62,000 nucleotides of DNA from Tubiluchus corallicola. Lineage: Eukaryota > Priapulida > Priapulimorpha > Priapulimorphida > Tubiluchidae. The stretch is from assembly GCA_030141605.1 (NCBI GenBank), contig JAQGDQ010000172.1:1-62000 (forward strand), written 5' to 3'. Below are positions 42,701 to 57,700 of the stretch, in pieces. The position numbers and the translations under genes were made by a program. The notes under the pieces were generated by a model. That model was not told the origin of the DNA. It worked only from the letters and a program-made list of their open reading frames with translations, and made no database searches. Position 1 is the stretch's first letter. Each line of letters opens with the position of its first letter.

Positions 42701-45700
42701 CAGAACGAAGGTAGTTATCAAAATCATATTTTCTATTTCATTTTCATTTTTTATTTGTTGTTCTTTTGGTACATGGAGGGATATTTTAAGTGGGTTGTCC
42801 AAGACAACTGCCCAAGTTTCATTTTGTTGTCACTCTAGTTGAACTGTGCACCTGGTCATGCCTGGCCAGATGTGGTGTAGTGGTGTGTGGTATGTGGTAT
42901 GAATAGGGTGTGTGGTTTTAATTAGTCTTTTTTGTTTTGATTTGTAAAAAACGTAAAAGCTATGATAATTTTGACACTACAATCTGATATTTTCTCGCTT
43001 TGAACTTCCGTAAATTCCTGCTGATGATCCTATTTCACAAGTTCTACTTGTGATCTCATGTCCTAGTTACCATAGTCTATACCATGCTGCTCTGTTGCCC
43101 TGACTATTTCTTTCATGGAAGAAGAATACATAAACATCTGAGTATGGCTCAGAAACATCTATTTATTTAATATTTCAAATTTGTTCAGCTAGTTTCCAGT
43201 GCTGATGTAACTGTTTATCATTAGTAGCAGGCACTGCAACTGAATCCAGGGTGGACTCTTCCAATAGGCAAACTAGGCAATTGCCTATGACACCATACTT
43301 AAGGGTCACTAAGTTCTAGAAGTTATTCTTTAATTTTTAAGTTTGGAATTTGGCATAAATAAGAGCAGTTAGGATTTCAAAAAATTTCCGATGAAAAGCC
43401 TGAGGAAAATCTAACTAGTTGTATGTACAACAAAAGTGTGCAGCAGAATGCAGAAACTGTGATTACTCTTGAAGATTCTGGACAATGAGCTCATAAATGA
43501 TGGAAGACGTGGGGAAGGAGTTAAGGAGGGGACACTAAAAATACTCTTGCCTGTGGTGTCAAACTGTCTAGAACTGGCCTTGACTGAATGCTGGATCTGG
43601 CTTGCTTGATGCCAAACTGTATAAAAGCATAGTTTGACAAACTGGCCTTCAAATGTTTTTGTGCCTGTTAAATAGGTTTCCTTTTATGTTAAGTCAGAGT
43701 GAGCTTCTTTTTACTTAAAACGAACGACTAGTTACCCACTAATTTTTCAGACAAGCCAAGACTTCTGCATGTTGGGCAAGAATCGTATAAGCTGCAATAT
43801 TTAATAAGAAATCTATGGGACTTCATTGATGCTTGGATATACACACAGTGGAATGACCCCTTTAAAGTATGTACTTTTTGTGATTATAAAATAGAGCTTG
43901 TATGATTATGTAAGTTTTTTATGGCTTTATTGGAAGTATGTGTATTGAGATTTATGATTTGTATTTGTGATTTCTAGTAACATTCATTATACAGTCTAAG
44001 TATTTTTTCATTTAAATTTCATTCTTTGTGATTTAGGCTTACATTTCTCGTGAAGTTGCTGGCAGTGGCGATTTTTGTCATTTTGACTTGAATGAATTGC
44101 TGTTAATTCCACCAAATTCAACATTCAATGTGGCACAGTTTCAATGGGCACTATGTAACATCACTGGTGCCAACTTGACGACAGAGATCGACAAACTGCC
44201 ACTGACATCTTCTGGCGAATTCGCTTCCAATTTACTGGTACTGTTACAGGTTATTTTAAACATAAGCTGAGAAGTTATGTAAAGTATGTTCACTTCTAAA
44301 ATTTATAATTATTAAAAAGCTAAGAGAATGTTTGTTGATCCTTTGAAGTTTTTTTACCACCGCTGCTTTTATTATGGTGAATACTGTCTATGTCAGCAGT
44401 TTATGCATATCAACAATTAAAATGATTTCTTTATTTACAGTCTGGAGATGTGGTCGATTTTTAAACTAAAACTAAAACTTTCCTGTCTATTATTGCCGTC
44501 ACTGTCTTCTCTTCGTATTTTTGACTTTGGAATATACTGTCGAAACAATTTCTAATTTATTATTTATTAGAGTTTAATTGGTGGAGTCACTGATTTTAAA
44601 TCTAGAGGAATATCAGCCCTGATAACTCATCCACCTATTCTGAGCATTGAAGATTCTTCACCCCCACCATGGCTGAATGACACCTACTGGATAGAAGCTT
44701 ATGAGGACTTTTGGACTCAAGTGCAGAATAACAATGGATCGTAAGCTTGGCTTATGTAAAATTATGCTTGTACTGAAATAGGTCGCATATGTGAAAGAGT
44801 GCAGAAAGAAAATAATTTCTTACATCATTGAAAAATAAATTTGTGTGATAGTAAAACGTTTGTTATATTCTTATCATTTTTTTAATTAAAGTGCATAATT
44901 TTATTGACTTTTCTTTCAGCTGAGCTTTAAGAAACTTAGCACTATTACTTAATATTGGTAATGATATTGTCACTTAATATCATCTTTCCCAACTTCTTGA
45001 TATTAATTTTTGCATTTGCAGTACGTGTTTTAAAATCTTTTGTAATGCTATATTGGGTGTCTTCATCTTTTTTATCTAGCCTTTCAAGTCAGAAGTGACG
45101 TATTACCAGCACAGTGTGATCTCGATTTTTTAAATTTCATTCAGCAATCCAACAGCTTTGTCAAAATTTGAATGTTGGCACAATTGTCTATGTGAAGTAT
45201 GTACATCACTTTGAGGTTGCTTTTTCAGATTGCTACAGTTTGTAGACTTATATGAACCTTTGATTGCATCCTCCGAAGAAATGCGACAGGCTCTTGTTAT
45301 GGTTGATAGCATTTTGGATGTTGCTCTCTCAAGAATATATAGATTAAAAGATAGTAAGTGTGTGCGATTTTCTGTGCTTTGAAAATCGTATTGGGACTTG
45401 TATGGTTAACTAAGCGGTCAGTTAGATATATGACCAGTTTGATGTAGCTGACATGTACTAATTTTATAACAGTTCAGTTCAGTTTACCCTGTATAAACTA
45501 GGGTGTACACATTGTTTTGCGTACAGTATGACATTTTCAAAAGTGGTACAGACAGGTGGTTTTCAGTAATTATACTTATGTATGGATACCACTCTAAAAA
45601 AGCTTTATTAATTTTTGTTTGTTTAGAAGAACAAATTAGCATTGATGATCTTTTTTACCGCGATGACCAACTTAAGAAGTTTGTGAATGATGTGCTTCCC

Positions 45701-48700
45701 ATAGCACCCGATCTCTTACACATGATGTTAATAGGAGGTGATCACACAAAGGTATGTGTATATACCTACTTTTTCCTGTACCTTGTATTTTACGCTAAAT
45801 GTTTGTAACTAATAACGGAATTGTTCTTACTTTATGGAAGGTCTTCTTCGTGAGCTTCTAGTGTGTTATACTTTCCATTTTTGCCACAGTAATGGAAAAG
45901 TCTTGTAACGCATTGATGGCTTCTTTTCAGGGCTTGATTTGCAGGTTAGTAATTGCTGAATAGTGACTTATTCTCAATCCTTTGAAAAAGTACTATCTTG
46001 AAATGCAATTCAGAATATCATTTTATAGACTCGGTGGCAGGTGCATAGGTTTTTCCAAGTACAATTTATTTTTTATTGGTTGTATTTCTCAGCTCCAAAA
46101 ATAGCTACTACTAACATACACTATTATTTAAAAATGCAAGTTTTGTATAAATCTGCTAAATGTGGCTTTTTGGCTACCTGCTAAATATTAACATTAAGTA
46201 ATCTGTTAGTGTTGTACAACTGTAAAATGGATTGTGAGACAAGAAATGGCACATTATATTGGAGGATTTTTTGACACTCGTACTTCATTTACACAAGGAA
46301 GATCCAAGATTAGATGAAATGTATATTAAGGTTGAGTTTATATACACACTGCAAAAAATGGGCCGAAGCTATTCTTAAAACTGCAGTTCATACGGAGAAC
46401 TTTTGCATTCTGATTGTAAATTTTAAAAATCTTTGCCTTGTTTTTATTTTTTTGAGGCTAAAGTAGGCCTAGTCCAGACCTGAGACCAGGGTTGTCAAGA
46501 TAAAATCACAGCTTTCAAGATTAAGGTCAATAACTGAAGATGATCGCTTAGTCTGAAATAGAGATTTGAAACTATTTTTCTTTAGAAGCAGCTTAAGCAA
46601 ACTGTTTTGGTAAAGTTAAAGTGAATTGAATTTTGCATAGTGAAATAAACGTCAGGATCATACTTCGAAACTTTTCGAAGGTATTGATCTTTACGTAATT
46701 TAGCACTGTTCATTTTGTTTCTCCAGCTGCTAGAACTATTCAGTGGACAGCGTCATCCAGATGAAATTTTGTCGGAGATTTGTGAGAATGGCATCGACGT
46801 CTACTTTGCAACTCCTGGCTTTACGGTTACAGATTATAAACGTATTCAAGAAAACCTTTGTGTTTTGAACATCACTCAGTTTTCTCTTGACTTGCGGCGT
46901 TTTGCAGGAGTGGATTACATTCATTTGCAGGTATGTATATGTTTACTGTCCTTACTGCTTACTCTACATTTAATTTAATTTTATTTGAAATAATGATACA
47001 ATGCATTAATTAATTACTAAAGTGTAAAAAACGTGGTTGTATGATAATTTTGTTCTTGTCTTGTAAAAATAAAATTTAAAAATCATTCTTTTGCAAGTGT
47101 GCAAGTAACCAAACTGATATCTTTGATAAGATTGCAGTTCAACATTAAAACTACAACAAAGTTTTTTGTACTTATAATTAGTGAAGTTTTACATATGACT
47201 ATGTATAAACCTACAAAACATATCAATATGCAAAAGTCAGAGTTTTTTATGATTCTTCACATTGTTATGGGAGATATAATATAGGCTCTCATGGCATGTG
47301 AGCATCTGTCTGAGTGTTTTTCATTGCCGTAAAAAGAGACTAGGACCAAGCCAATAAAACATGACATATGGGTGCTTGTAGTTGAGAAAGGCTTTCCTTA
47401 ATATACTTCACCTTGGCCTTCTACTTGAGTATTGGTAATGAGACCTTTGTACATTTTTGTATTCTCCAATCTGATTGTTTTCCATTAGGGCTTATTAGCG
47501 AAACTGCTAATGGTAAGCCATTCAAACTTAATTCAAAAGAATTAGCAGAATTACGATAATGGCAAGATTCTAAAAAAAACTGTAACCTGACTATGTTTTT
47601 GCAGCAGGATGGTTCCTACCAAGTGTCCCTTCGAGGGACACTGCAAAAACTCTATTTGTTGGACTCTCTTATCTTAAATCTCAGCCTTAATGAGAGATCA
47701 TTTATCAAAGACAAGTCCTGGATGTTTTCCTCAGACTGGCTGAAAGCTGTGAATTATACTGGTGTTCCGTTGGCGTAAGTTTTGAAAAATTCTTCGTAAG
47801 ATTTATTATTGTGAAACAAGTGGCTTGATATACTTATTATGAATATTTTCGTTTTCCTGCATTGCTTTTGTTACTTGGCTGCAAGCTATCGGTAAATTTT
47901 GTATCACTAGTATGAACATTTTTTCCCTTGAAGTATTTTTCAATTTTGACTTTTTTACATTTTGCTCGTGTTCTAGCATATTAAGTCATTGTATTCAAAA
48001 TAGCGTTGTATCCAAAGTATTTGGACTTTGTTTGAGGTATTCTAAACAGCATGAGAATGCCTGAAAGTGTTGCTATGCTACTATTTCCTAGAGTCCAGAA
48101 GGCATCCTTGCCCTCTATATGACTTGATAACATAATGCTACAGTTTTGTATGAGCTCGTGTCTGGTATTCGCAGTGGGAAGGAATAGCCTGTCACCCATC
48201 AGAACAGTCTGACATCCATCATTTAATCTTTTCTGTTCTTCCAGCACGACTATGGCAAAACTACAAGAGCAAATTTTTTTGTCTCTTGCCGAAGTCAAGC
48301 CACTGCAAGACCATTTCACTCCTTATTTCTACTCCAACGTGATTGATGCCAAGTTAGAAAATCTGCTAGCTAGCTTAACAGGTACATTTTCAATGTGAAT
48401 GTGCCATAGCTGCCAGACATTGACATCAGTTTGCTTGTAACTTTTGTGTTTCAATTTCAATACTGCGAGGTATTTTTCCAGTCACGCAGTTTGTAAACCA
48501 GCATACAAAGTGCACTAATTTTAATAATTATATATAAATATATTATATTAAATTATATCATATTATAATATTATATTAAATATTATATTATAATATCTCG
48601 TTTTATTTGTCAATTTATGTGGAGCTTTTAAATTTTTTTTAACACAATGGTGCAGCATGCAAACTAAAGTCCTAAACATTCTAAGCATTCTGTACTATTC

Positions 48701-51700
48701 CTCAATTTTAATTCTTAATGGCAAGAACTGTGATAATTATTAGAAAATCCCATAGTTAAAGCAAAGAAAAAGCCCAATGTTCCAAGCTGCCACTGCAACT
48801 TATCATCATGTGACAAAAAAGGAAAATCACGTAAGGACACTAGAACTAATTTTTTGGGGGTACCTGATGATAAACCACAACGACTGTTTTGAAAAGTTGT
48901 ACTTTTTCATTGTTTTAATTGTGGGATTTTTAATAATTTTGTAATATACGTATTGTAATACTTTTTATTAATGTGTAATTCAAAAGTGAAATATAATGTG
49001 TTATATAAAAACATGGAAAACATGTTAACAATATAGTTTTTTGCTAATGCTGTTTCTGTTTTACAGTAAATAATGGAACAATTGATTTTGCTGACATGTT
49101 TGTTGATACAAAAGAACTTCACAGGTTGCTAAACTTTGTTTTGGCTTCTGACCTCTCATTAGATTTGTTCATTTCTTCATTTCTGTCACCAGGCCAGGTT
49201 AGAGAAATGCAACTATTTTTCCTATTATTTGTAGAAAGTAGATACAGTTTACAAAAACAAAATAGGATTATATTAAGGAAATCTTGCTCTGAATTTAATA
49301 AGCAGTATGCTTAAATAAAGTTTGTGGTATGATTTGATTTGCTCGTGTGTTTAATGGAGCAAATTGTGTAGTTTGTGAAAAGTATAGTTCATGATCAAAT
49401 TGATGGAATGTAAAAAAGAGTTTTCTGTTACTTACTGTTTGACAGATTTTTTCTGTATTTTATTTTACACACGTGTGTTTTAGTTATCAGTGCTTATTCA
49501 GCATCCTGAGAAGCTGGAGAATGTCTTTTGTGACGAGGAAGATATTCGGACACTCCTTGTTTTGCCGTATGACTTTAATTTCACTTCAGTTATAGACGCT
49601 TTGTGTGGATTGAACACTACTGTACTAATGGAAGAAGTAAAGGATTTGTTTCAAGTAGATTCAATAATAGATCAGGTAAGAAGATGCTTTTGCATCAAGT
49701 TTATATTTTGCTTAATCACAAAACAGTTTTGCAAATCATTCTAATTTTAAATCTCCAATAAAACTGGTATTAACAGCAAAATAATCTAACACTGCTTATC
49801 TAACATGGACATTTCTTTTCCATAATTCTGTTATAAATCTGCAAAAATTATAAAATATATAAAAATAACTCTTGCATGTACAGTTTTTCAGATCTTAATT
49901 TTATGTTCTGCAATGAATGAATCCTTTATGTTTTTATAATGAAAGCTGTTTAGCTTATTTTTAAATATCCTTTGTAAGAGCCATGCAGTTAGTTAACTAC
50001 ACTGTTCGTTGCAGCTTTTAATATTTTTGCTCTAATGATCCAATTCATCAGTTCTTATGTTCATGAAGTACATTATCTTTGGTTTAAATGAGACAGGAAG
50101 CTTAAGGTCATGTTGGAATGCCACATGGTACGTCTGCTCATTCTGCACACGTATATTTTTGGCTATTCCTCTTTCATTTTGAATACCTACTGCATTCATA
50201 TTTTTCTTTCAGTTAACAAGTTGGATGCCTTCGAATTTTAGTGCAGCACAAACTGCGAAAGATCATTTACGTCTGAACAAAGCCATCAACGAACACATAG
50301 CGAGGTTGTCTACGGCTAAGCGTGTTTACTTTGAAGATGTTGACTTGAAGCAGCACTTTGGAAAGTTTTCAGCACATGATTGGCATCCTTTGTATTTGTA
50401 TGCACATGATCACGCATTTCTCTTTTACCAGTAAGTGAAGACTATGAAATGATCAACTTCACAAGTTCAGAGTAATTTAGTTGCCCTTAGTAATTAGTAA
50501 AGCAAATATTAATTCAGTTTGTAAAATAATACTTTTCTCATAGCTGCTATCTATACACTGTTTAAAATCTAATCTCTAAAGCAGTGATTTCCATTGCTTT
50601 TTTGGCCCATGTTGGCCCAATTGGCTTTCTAAAGAACATTACAGCCCAATATGGATCATTGACAATTAGTTTTGGGCAAATCTGAAAGACCAAACTACGA
50701 AAATTATATAAAAATTGTATTAATTATTCCAACGGAATAATAATTTTTACGTCCTTCATTTCGAGTCTTTGGCAGAATCTCTTGCTCAACAGAAAGACAA
50801 AAATAAAAGAAAAGACAAAATTCTTTTATGTTTTGTAACCCGTCTTGAAAGTGTCTTATGGCCTACTGGTTGGAAACCACTGATAAACATTTCCAGTTTT
50901 GTTTTCAACATTATTTTTTATTGTCTACTGACCATTATATTTGGGAAATTCACACTGCACATAAAGACAGATCCCATTTTGATATATAAATTTGTCCATC
51001 TACTTTTGATACTTTTGCATACACTTAATTTAGTTTAAATGGTAATGGAGTTAGTTTTGATTTTTTACTCAGCATTAATTTTAGTGTGGCTTTTTGGCTG
51101 GGAGCTGTCTGTCTGTTTAGTTTGCACAATATCTTCTCAGCCAACTTACTGACTTTATCTCTCAGTTATGAAGCCATTTGAATGTTGTCTGCGACATTGT
51201 AAATGAAATAATTAAGCAAACCATTCATTTGTTTGTTCATTTGCAATGTTACAAATCTCACATTCATTTGGCTTCGATACTGAGAGTAGAGATAATTGCA
51301 GTAGAATTACATCGGTATCTTGGTATCTGTTCCATTGCAGTCCTTGTTGAATAGTTTGTAAAAGTTCAAATTACCTTAAATAATATAAAAGTTGTTGCAC
51401 ATTATGCCATTTTCCTGAAGATGGTAGCTTGATTAGCTTTTAAGTTGATAAAAAGCCTTGCTTGTAATTAGAAATGACTTTTTATTTCCTAGACTGGTAC
51501 ATCTTATGGATAACCTTGGCAACGCATATTATTCACCTTCACTTGGAGATATAAGCAGGTTCACAAATGCATTTGGAAAAATTATAGACATCTTAGATGA
51601 CAAAGTGCAGATGATAGCAGGTTAGTATTTTTTTAATCATATTGCAAACACAAACGAAATTGTTTGTGAAAACTTATTTTTTACTGTGGTGGCAAAATGG

Positions 51701-54700
51701 GGCCCAGCAATAAGGGAGAAAAGTTTGCGGAGAAAGCAGTACATTACGACATCTTGAAACGGAGAAAAACAAAATTAAATTGAAAACACTCTGTCCCATT
51801 GTGCCATCTTTAGAAACCAGAAACAGAAAAGTAAATGTAACTAACAGGGCAGGCATTTTAATTAAATTATGGTTTTGTGGATAATGATTGAATAATTAAA
51901 TGAGTAAAATAGAAAAATATAGTCAGTTTATATTATTTTAGTCATTAGAAATTAGCAATTGTAGAAATGTGAGAATTATCTGTATGCTGTAACTGTTTAG
52001 TCAGTTTGTGTTAACTACATATGTAGCAAAAAATTTCTGCATCAGTAAAATTCTAGGCATTGCCACATCATCCGCCGAAAAAATTGTAGTATATGAGTGT
52101 TCAAAGCAGAACGTGACAGTTCCTTTAGGTGCTGTGTCATGCATTGGGTGTTGTGCTATAAAAGAGGCTGCCCTGTGCTCTCAAGTTCATTTTGTAAGCA
52201 TACAAACTGTAAGCTTCTTTTAAAAAAGGAAAAAAATTGCGAAAATCTATGACTAATCTGAGATATAAGCTCATCGTCGTCATGTGACCAATCGGTGCAC
52301 CAATTTGCTATGTTTTTGTAACTGCACTTTTGCATACATCAGTGGTTCCCAACCGGGGGTAAAGGGGTACCCCCTGGGGGTACGCAACAGCAATGCCAGG
52401 GGTACGCAGAAGGTGTGTCAGATCGACACATTTTTTTCTTTCTGTAGCCGGTGAAAAGGGTAAAATACACCAAGTTGCAGCATCGCGATATTCTTTCTAC
52501 AGGTTAGGCAATATTTCACAAACAATATCATTCCTGCGCAGTGTGCTAGAAACGCCCACGAAAAGCTTATATTTTGTCGCTTTGTTTGTGCTGTATTTGG
52601 CTTTCGAGGTGTTGGTTCCATTTGTGACAACATACAAATGTGAGCTAGGCTTCAGTGCAATGCTACATTTGAAGACGAAGGCAAGAAACCGTTTGGATTT
52701 GAGGAGCGACATGCGAGTCGCAATATCAACAATTAAACCTGATATCAAAAAACTTGTTGATAATCATCAAGAACAGCGTGCGCATTAATTATGACTGCTG
52801 TAAAGATCGCGTTTCCTTGTATTGATGTTTTCATATTCGAGAAAGTTGTTCAAATTACGTATTTCTTAATAATCAGTGATAAAATTTATGTTTTCAAAAA
52901 AAGTTAAAATAAAAAATGTCGATAATATTAATCGTTGTTTTCTGGAAACTGGTTTTTCAAACGATTTGTTGAAAAATATCAGGTGGGGGTACGCTGAAGA
53001 TCGCCACATTTAGAAGGGGTACTTGGCAAGGAAAAGGTTGGGAACCACTGGCATACATGTATGATCAGCAGTGTAATATTATTGACTATGTTTTATTTAA
53101 TAATTCCCTTTCTTTTTTTTAATATTTAGCTGAAAATTTGACTGTTGACGATTTATTTCAAGACTTTCCACATGTGAGAAAGTTTTTGAAAGATGCGTTT
53201 CGCAGTGCACCCTTTTTTCTACCTGCTCTTCTAAGAACTGATATTAATTTACAAGTATGTGTTTTTAAATATTCAGTTTTTGCTTATAGCTTGTTTCAGT
53301 TACTAGAATTTAAAACTTGAAGTAAAATTTGTATCTGTTGTTTGTGTAGCAGTAGTTGCTTAATTGCAAAATCTTGCATGACCAATAATGCTTAGCTACT
53401 GGAGAATAAAAGTTTTTCTGAAATTGCCTGCATATTTTTTAATGTAATTTTTTGTTTCCCTAATACCTGCTTAAGTAAAATATATTGATGTTAGTTTAAG
53501 TGTCGTCCTATATTTTTACAGAGTTACTCTTCATTCAATGAGACGTGGTTATGTACTGAAGACAGAAAGCTTGGAAATCTTCTAGTGATTAGCCCAAAAG
53601 TTAATACATCAGCATTGGAGCAACTACTGTGTATTGACAACAATATTACTGCAATACAGATGGAGCTTCATGCCATAGCCAATAATAGCAGCATTGCTGA
53701 AATAGTATGTGTTATATTGTTAGTAATCTTAAGAGCTAATGTGCCAGTCATCTTAGAGCTGCAATGTGTGTTTTTTCTGGGAAATGCCAGCACTAGCCTA
53801 GCACTTGTTTTCCCCATTTTTCCCATTTCCTTGGTCCAAAATGTGCAAACATTTTCATATTGGGCAAACTCTGTTAAAAAAAGCTGGTTTATTTAAAATG
53901 AGTTTTGTTGGGCATGGCCCGTGAATATATTTGTCCTGCCTGCAATTCTTAAGGTATATTCGTTTAGGTAAGCGGCCTCATGATGAACAGAACAAGAAAC
54001 AGCTAGGAGATCTGGGGGAGTTCCCCTATTATGCTTTAGGGCTTACATAGGGGCAAAAACCGGTGGATTTTCCTTGTTTTTAGCCACTTGAGGCCTTTAA
54101 TGACTAAAAAAAAGGTTGGATCAAAAAGCAGTTTTTCTGGATTTTTTGACATAATTTAGGTCTTAATTCAAAAACAGCAAGTGTTTTTAACCAGCGAGTT
54201 AACTAATTTTCATCAACTAGCCTTTATACATTACCTGGTATGTCTTGGCCTCCTTAAACCATTTATCCATGAGCAATCACTGAACAAATCAAACACAACA
54301 AGTTGCTCTAACTTCAGTTTACATGTTGATATACTTCTGCCAAAGATAGGCATGTAACTGATTACAGCTAAATTTTGTTGTGACATAGTGCATCTTTGTT
54401 GCACCTAACTTTTCAAGTTTAAAGCGAAATATGTTTCTATGCGGGAAGATGAGTTAACTCAGAATTCTTGCGCACAACTTCTCAAGAAACATTTTTCCTT
54501 TTCCCTGACAAGTTGTAAGAAAAATGACTTACAACATGTTATCACAAAGGGGTAGTGACTAAATGTGTGAGCTGGCAAGATATGTTTTTTCTTTAGGTGC
54601 AATTAGCTGTAATTTTAAGGCTCTGGGTCTACGACCGTAACAACCCGGTGCACTTTAAGCGCTGGCTGCCTGGGAATTGCGTACTACAGAACAGAAAGCT

Positions 54701-57700
54701 GTAATTTTTATTACAGAGTAGAACTGATGCCTTATTAGATCCCTCATTTATATGTTTTACGAATGCATGCAAAAGCCGTTCGGCGGAAAATAACAGTTTT
54801 CATAAATTGTTTCTAAAATAGCTGTAATTCAACTAAAAAGGTTTTTTCAAAGCAGCAAAGAACGACAGTTTGCAATTTGAGCCGTATTCCAGATTTTTAA
54901 TGCACTCTGTCTTCGCAGAGTACATCTGGCATAAAGATATGCGTCAGCACTACTTTCAACTTTTTTGCTGCTTTTTGTACAAATGAGCTGGGAAGAGGGA
55001 GTGTTAGATAGTATGTTGTTCGTCATGTAAAAGATGCTCAACTTTATTCAATTTAATTTCTGTTTTCTGACATGTAGTGAATGCACTTGTAGTCGATTTG
55101 TTAGCAAAGATGTCAATGTTCTATATAAATATTATTAGATAGTAGTATTAATCGTGGGTAATGAATCAAATTCCATCATATTTTCAGTTCACGGAAATGC
55201 CTGAGGAGGGACCTTTTAACTTGACATCAGTATTTATGAGTCTTTATCGGCTAGTGACAAATCTGCATAGCCAGGATGTTTTCACAAATTTTACAGTGTA
55301 TAATTTCTTTAATTTTGATGGTGATGCTTCGGAGTATGAAAGAGGTTTGTCGGAAACTGTGCCAAGAAGTTCATTAATGCCATTTGTGAGGCTTGTAAAC
55401 ATGTAAGTTCTGTATATTTTTATGTTAAATTTTTAATTTTAGAAATTCCTTGATTTTCATTCTATGAAAGAAATGAGTAATATTAGAATTTTAATATCCT
55501 GAAAAGTTATTGACATTTTGTTTGATATCTTGTTTGATCTAATAGCAAACGTTTTACTTTTTTGTTTTTTAAATATTTTACTTAAATATGAGGGAAATTT
55601 ATGTATGATTGTTTCACTATAGAAAAGCGTTTTTATTTGCATAAGAGCTCATCGTCATTTAAGCCTTATAAACATTTTTATGTCATTGTTATCATTGTTA
55701 TCAACTCAATGCTGAAAAAGTTGTTTTGTATAGATTTTCTCCGCTGTTGAACAATCTTAATGCTCCATTTGCTGCAGCCTTTAAGCAAGCAGAAACTTTC
55801 CTTATTGTTCATAAAGAGATCACAAATGTGATAAACAAGAAACTTCTGGCCCTCCTAGGTGAGCATTGCCTTTAATTACTAAATTATTATGTGTTTAAAG
55901 CGGCATCTGTAATTAAACTTTTTTTTTCTGTTATAAATAAATAAATTTTGCACTTTTCTGATGTGTTGTTCTCTTTAATTGTTTAATTGTTACAGTATTG
56001 GCTTGAAAACATTGCTGATTATGTATTTTTATCTAGTTGGTAACTTCACCCTAGATGATGTATTACAAGATTCCCCAAATACCAAGCAGTTTCTGGAAAG
56101 TGTATTTGAAAAGGCTCCATACTATCTAGAGGCTGTTATGAGTGCCGATATTAATGACCAGGTACTTATTTGTATTCATCAAGCAATACATGTAAATAGC
56201 AGTGTATAGTAGCTTGAATTTGCTAAAAGGTGATGCTATATGAAATCACTTGCTACCTCATTTGTCTTAATAACTAGACAATTACAACATGATCTTTAAT
56301 ACCGCAAATTTAAAGTTTGTTAGGTATCTTTTGAACATCTGTCCGTGCGCAAAATTTGAAATTCTGTGTATCATTTGTCAGTCGCAGAATCTGCTATTTG
56401 TAATCATGTTTAGGACTGATTTAGACACTCTTTCAAACCATATTCACCCTTTTAGTACTGCTGTTCTGATTAATTCATTTCATCAAAAGTCAAATCTATG
56501 TTACAATACACTGGGGCTGTAGTTTCTAACAAAGCAGGTGAAAATTTAAGATTTAAGGCATATTTATGGCAAAGAAAATTTATTCTTCTCCAGAAACTTT
56601 TAAACTAGATTTTCTATAGTTAACATTAGTATTAGTGATTCTTTATTTGCTTTAGGCAATTCATATTTTAATGTAATTATACACTTCATTAAATTTTGAA
56701 ATTGTTTTTCTGTATTTTACTTGTCACAAATTTTTATTAATTTTAACACAAACACAGGCTTATTGACTGAAATTTTACAAACTGATCTTTGCTTTTTGTC
56801 TTATTTTACAAAGTGATTTATAATTTGTCTATTTTAGTGCTTTTGTTTAATTTTGTTTAGTTTTTTTTATTAGGATTAATTTTGCAAAGAACTTTAACTT
56901 CTCTAATTTAGTACTTTTATTTAACTTTTGCCTTCAGGCAGTATCTAATTTTACAAAGTATTTTATGATTTGTGTGTTTTGGTAGTTTAGTTTGTTCTTA
57001 GTTTTGTTTAATTTTAAGGTATTGTGATTTTATTTTTAACGATGACTAACATGCCATGGACCATTATTATATTGTGTATACAATTTAATGTGATCCATGT
57101 AAACAATAAAATACTGTTCTATTCTAACCTCAACATTCGACTAAGTGCTTGATCATAAATTAACATTATTGCTGATTGCTGAATACAATAAGAGTAGGAT
57201 TTTTGCACACTTCACCGTTCGTTTCTTCTACTCAGTTACTGCAGGACAAAAAACATGGAGCATTAATTAGAGGTAAAACTTTATAAGAAATAAAATAACA
57301 GTTATATTATAATTTCATGTTGATTCATTGCTACCAAATATTACGATCGTTGATCGTTTTTGATGGTCGATGATTGATCATAGAAATGAGACCGATTCAC
57401 AATACTACTTTTAGGCTTTCATATCGAACAAGATATCATTGTGCACTGAAGATGGCAAGCTAGGAAATCTGTTAATATTCGGAGGAGATGTTGATACATC
57501 GGTGCTGGAACAGTTGTTGTGTGTTGACACTAACTTCACTGCAGTGCAAGCAGAACTAAGCAAAGAATTTTCCATATCAAAACTTGTCAAGGCGGTATGA
57601 TATTGACTTTTGATGTTCACAGTTAATTTTTGGAAAACATGTCTGCACAAATGCTTCTACCTAATGTAGTTAGGAAATGTTACCATTAGTAAATAAAAAT

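Noticed and set aside
50769-51038. Open frame of 89 codons after exon U12c
   Set aside because: It overlaps the end of a hAT-like remnant and runs into low-complexity intron; no domain seen.
52393-52600. Upstream part of the transposase-containing open frame
   Set aside because: Only the C-terminal part matches hAT transposase; the first part has no recognisable domain and lies next to the terminal repeat.
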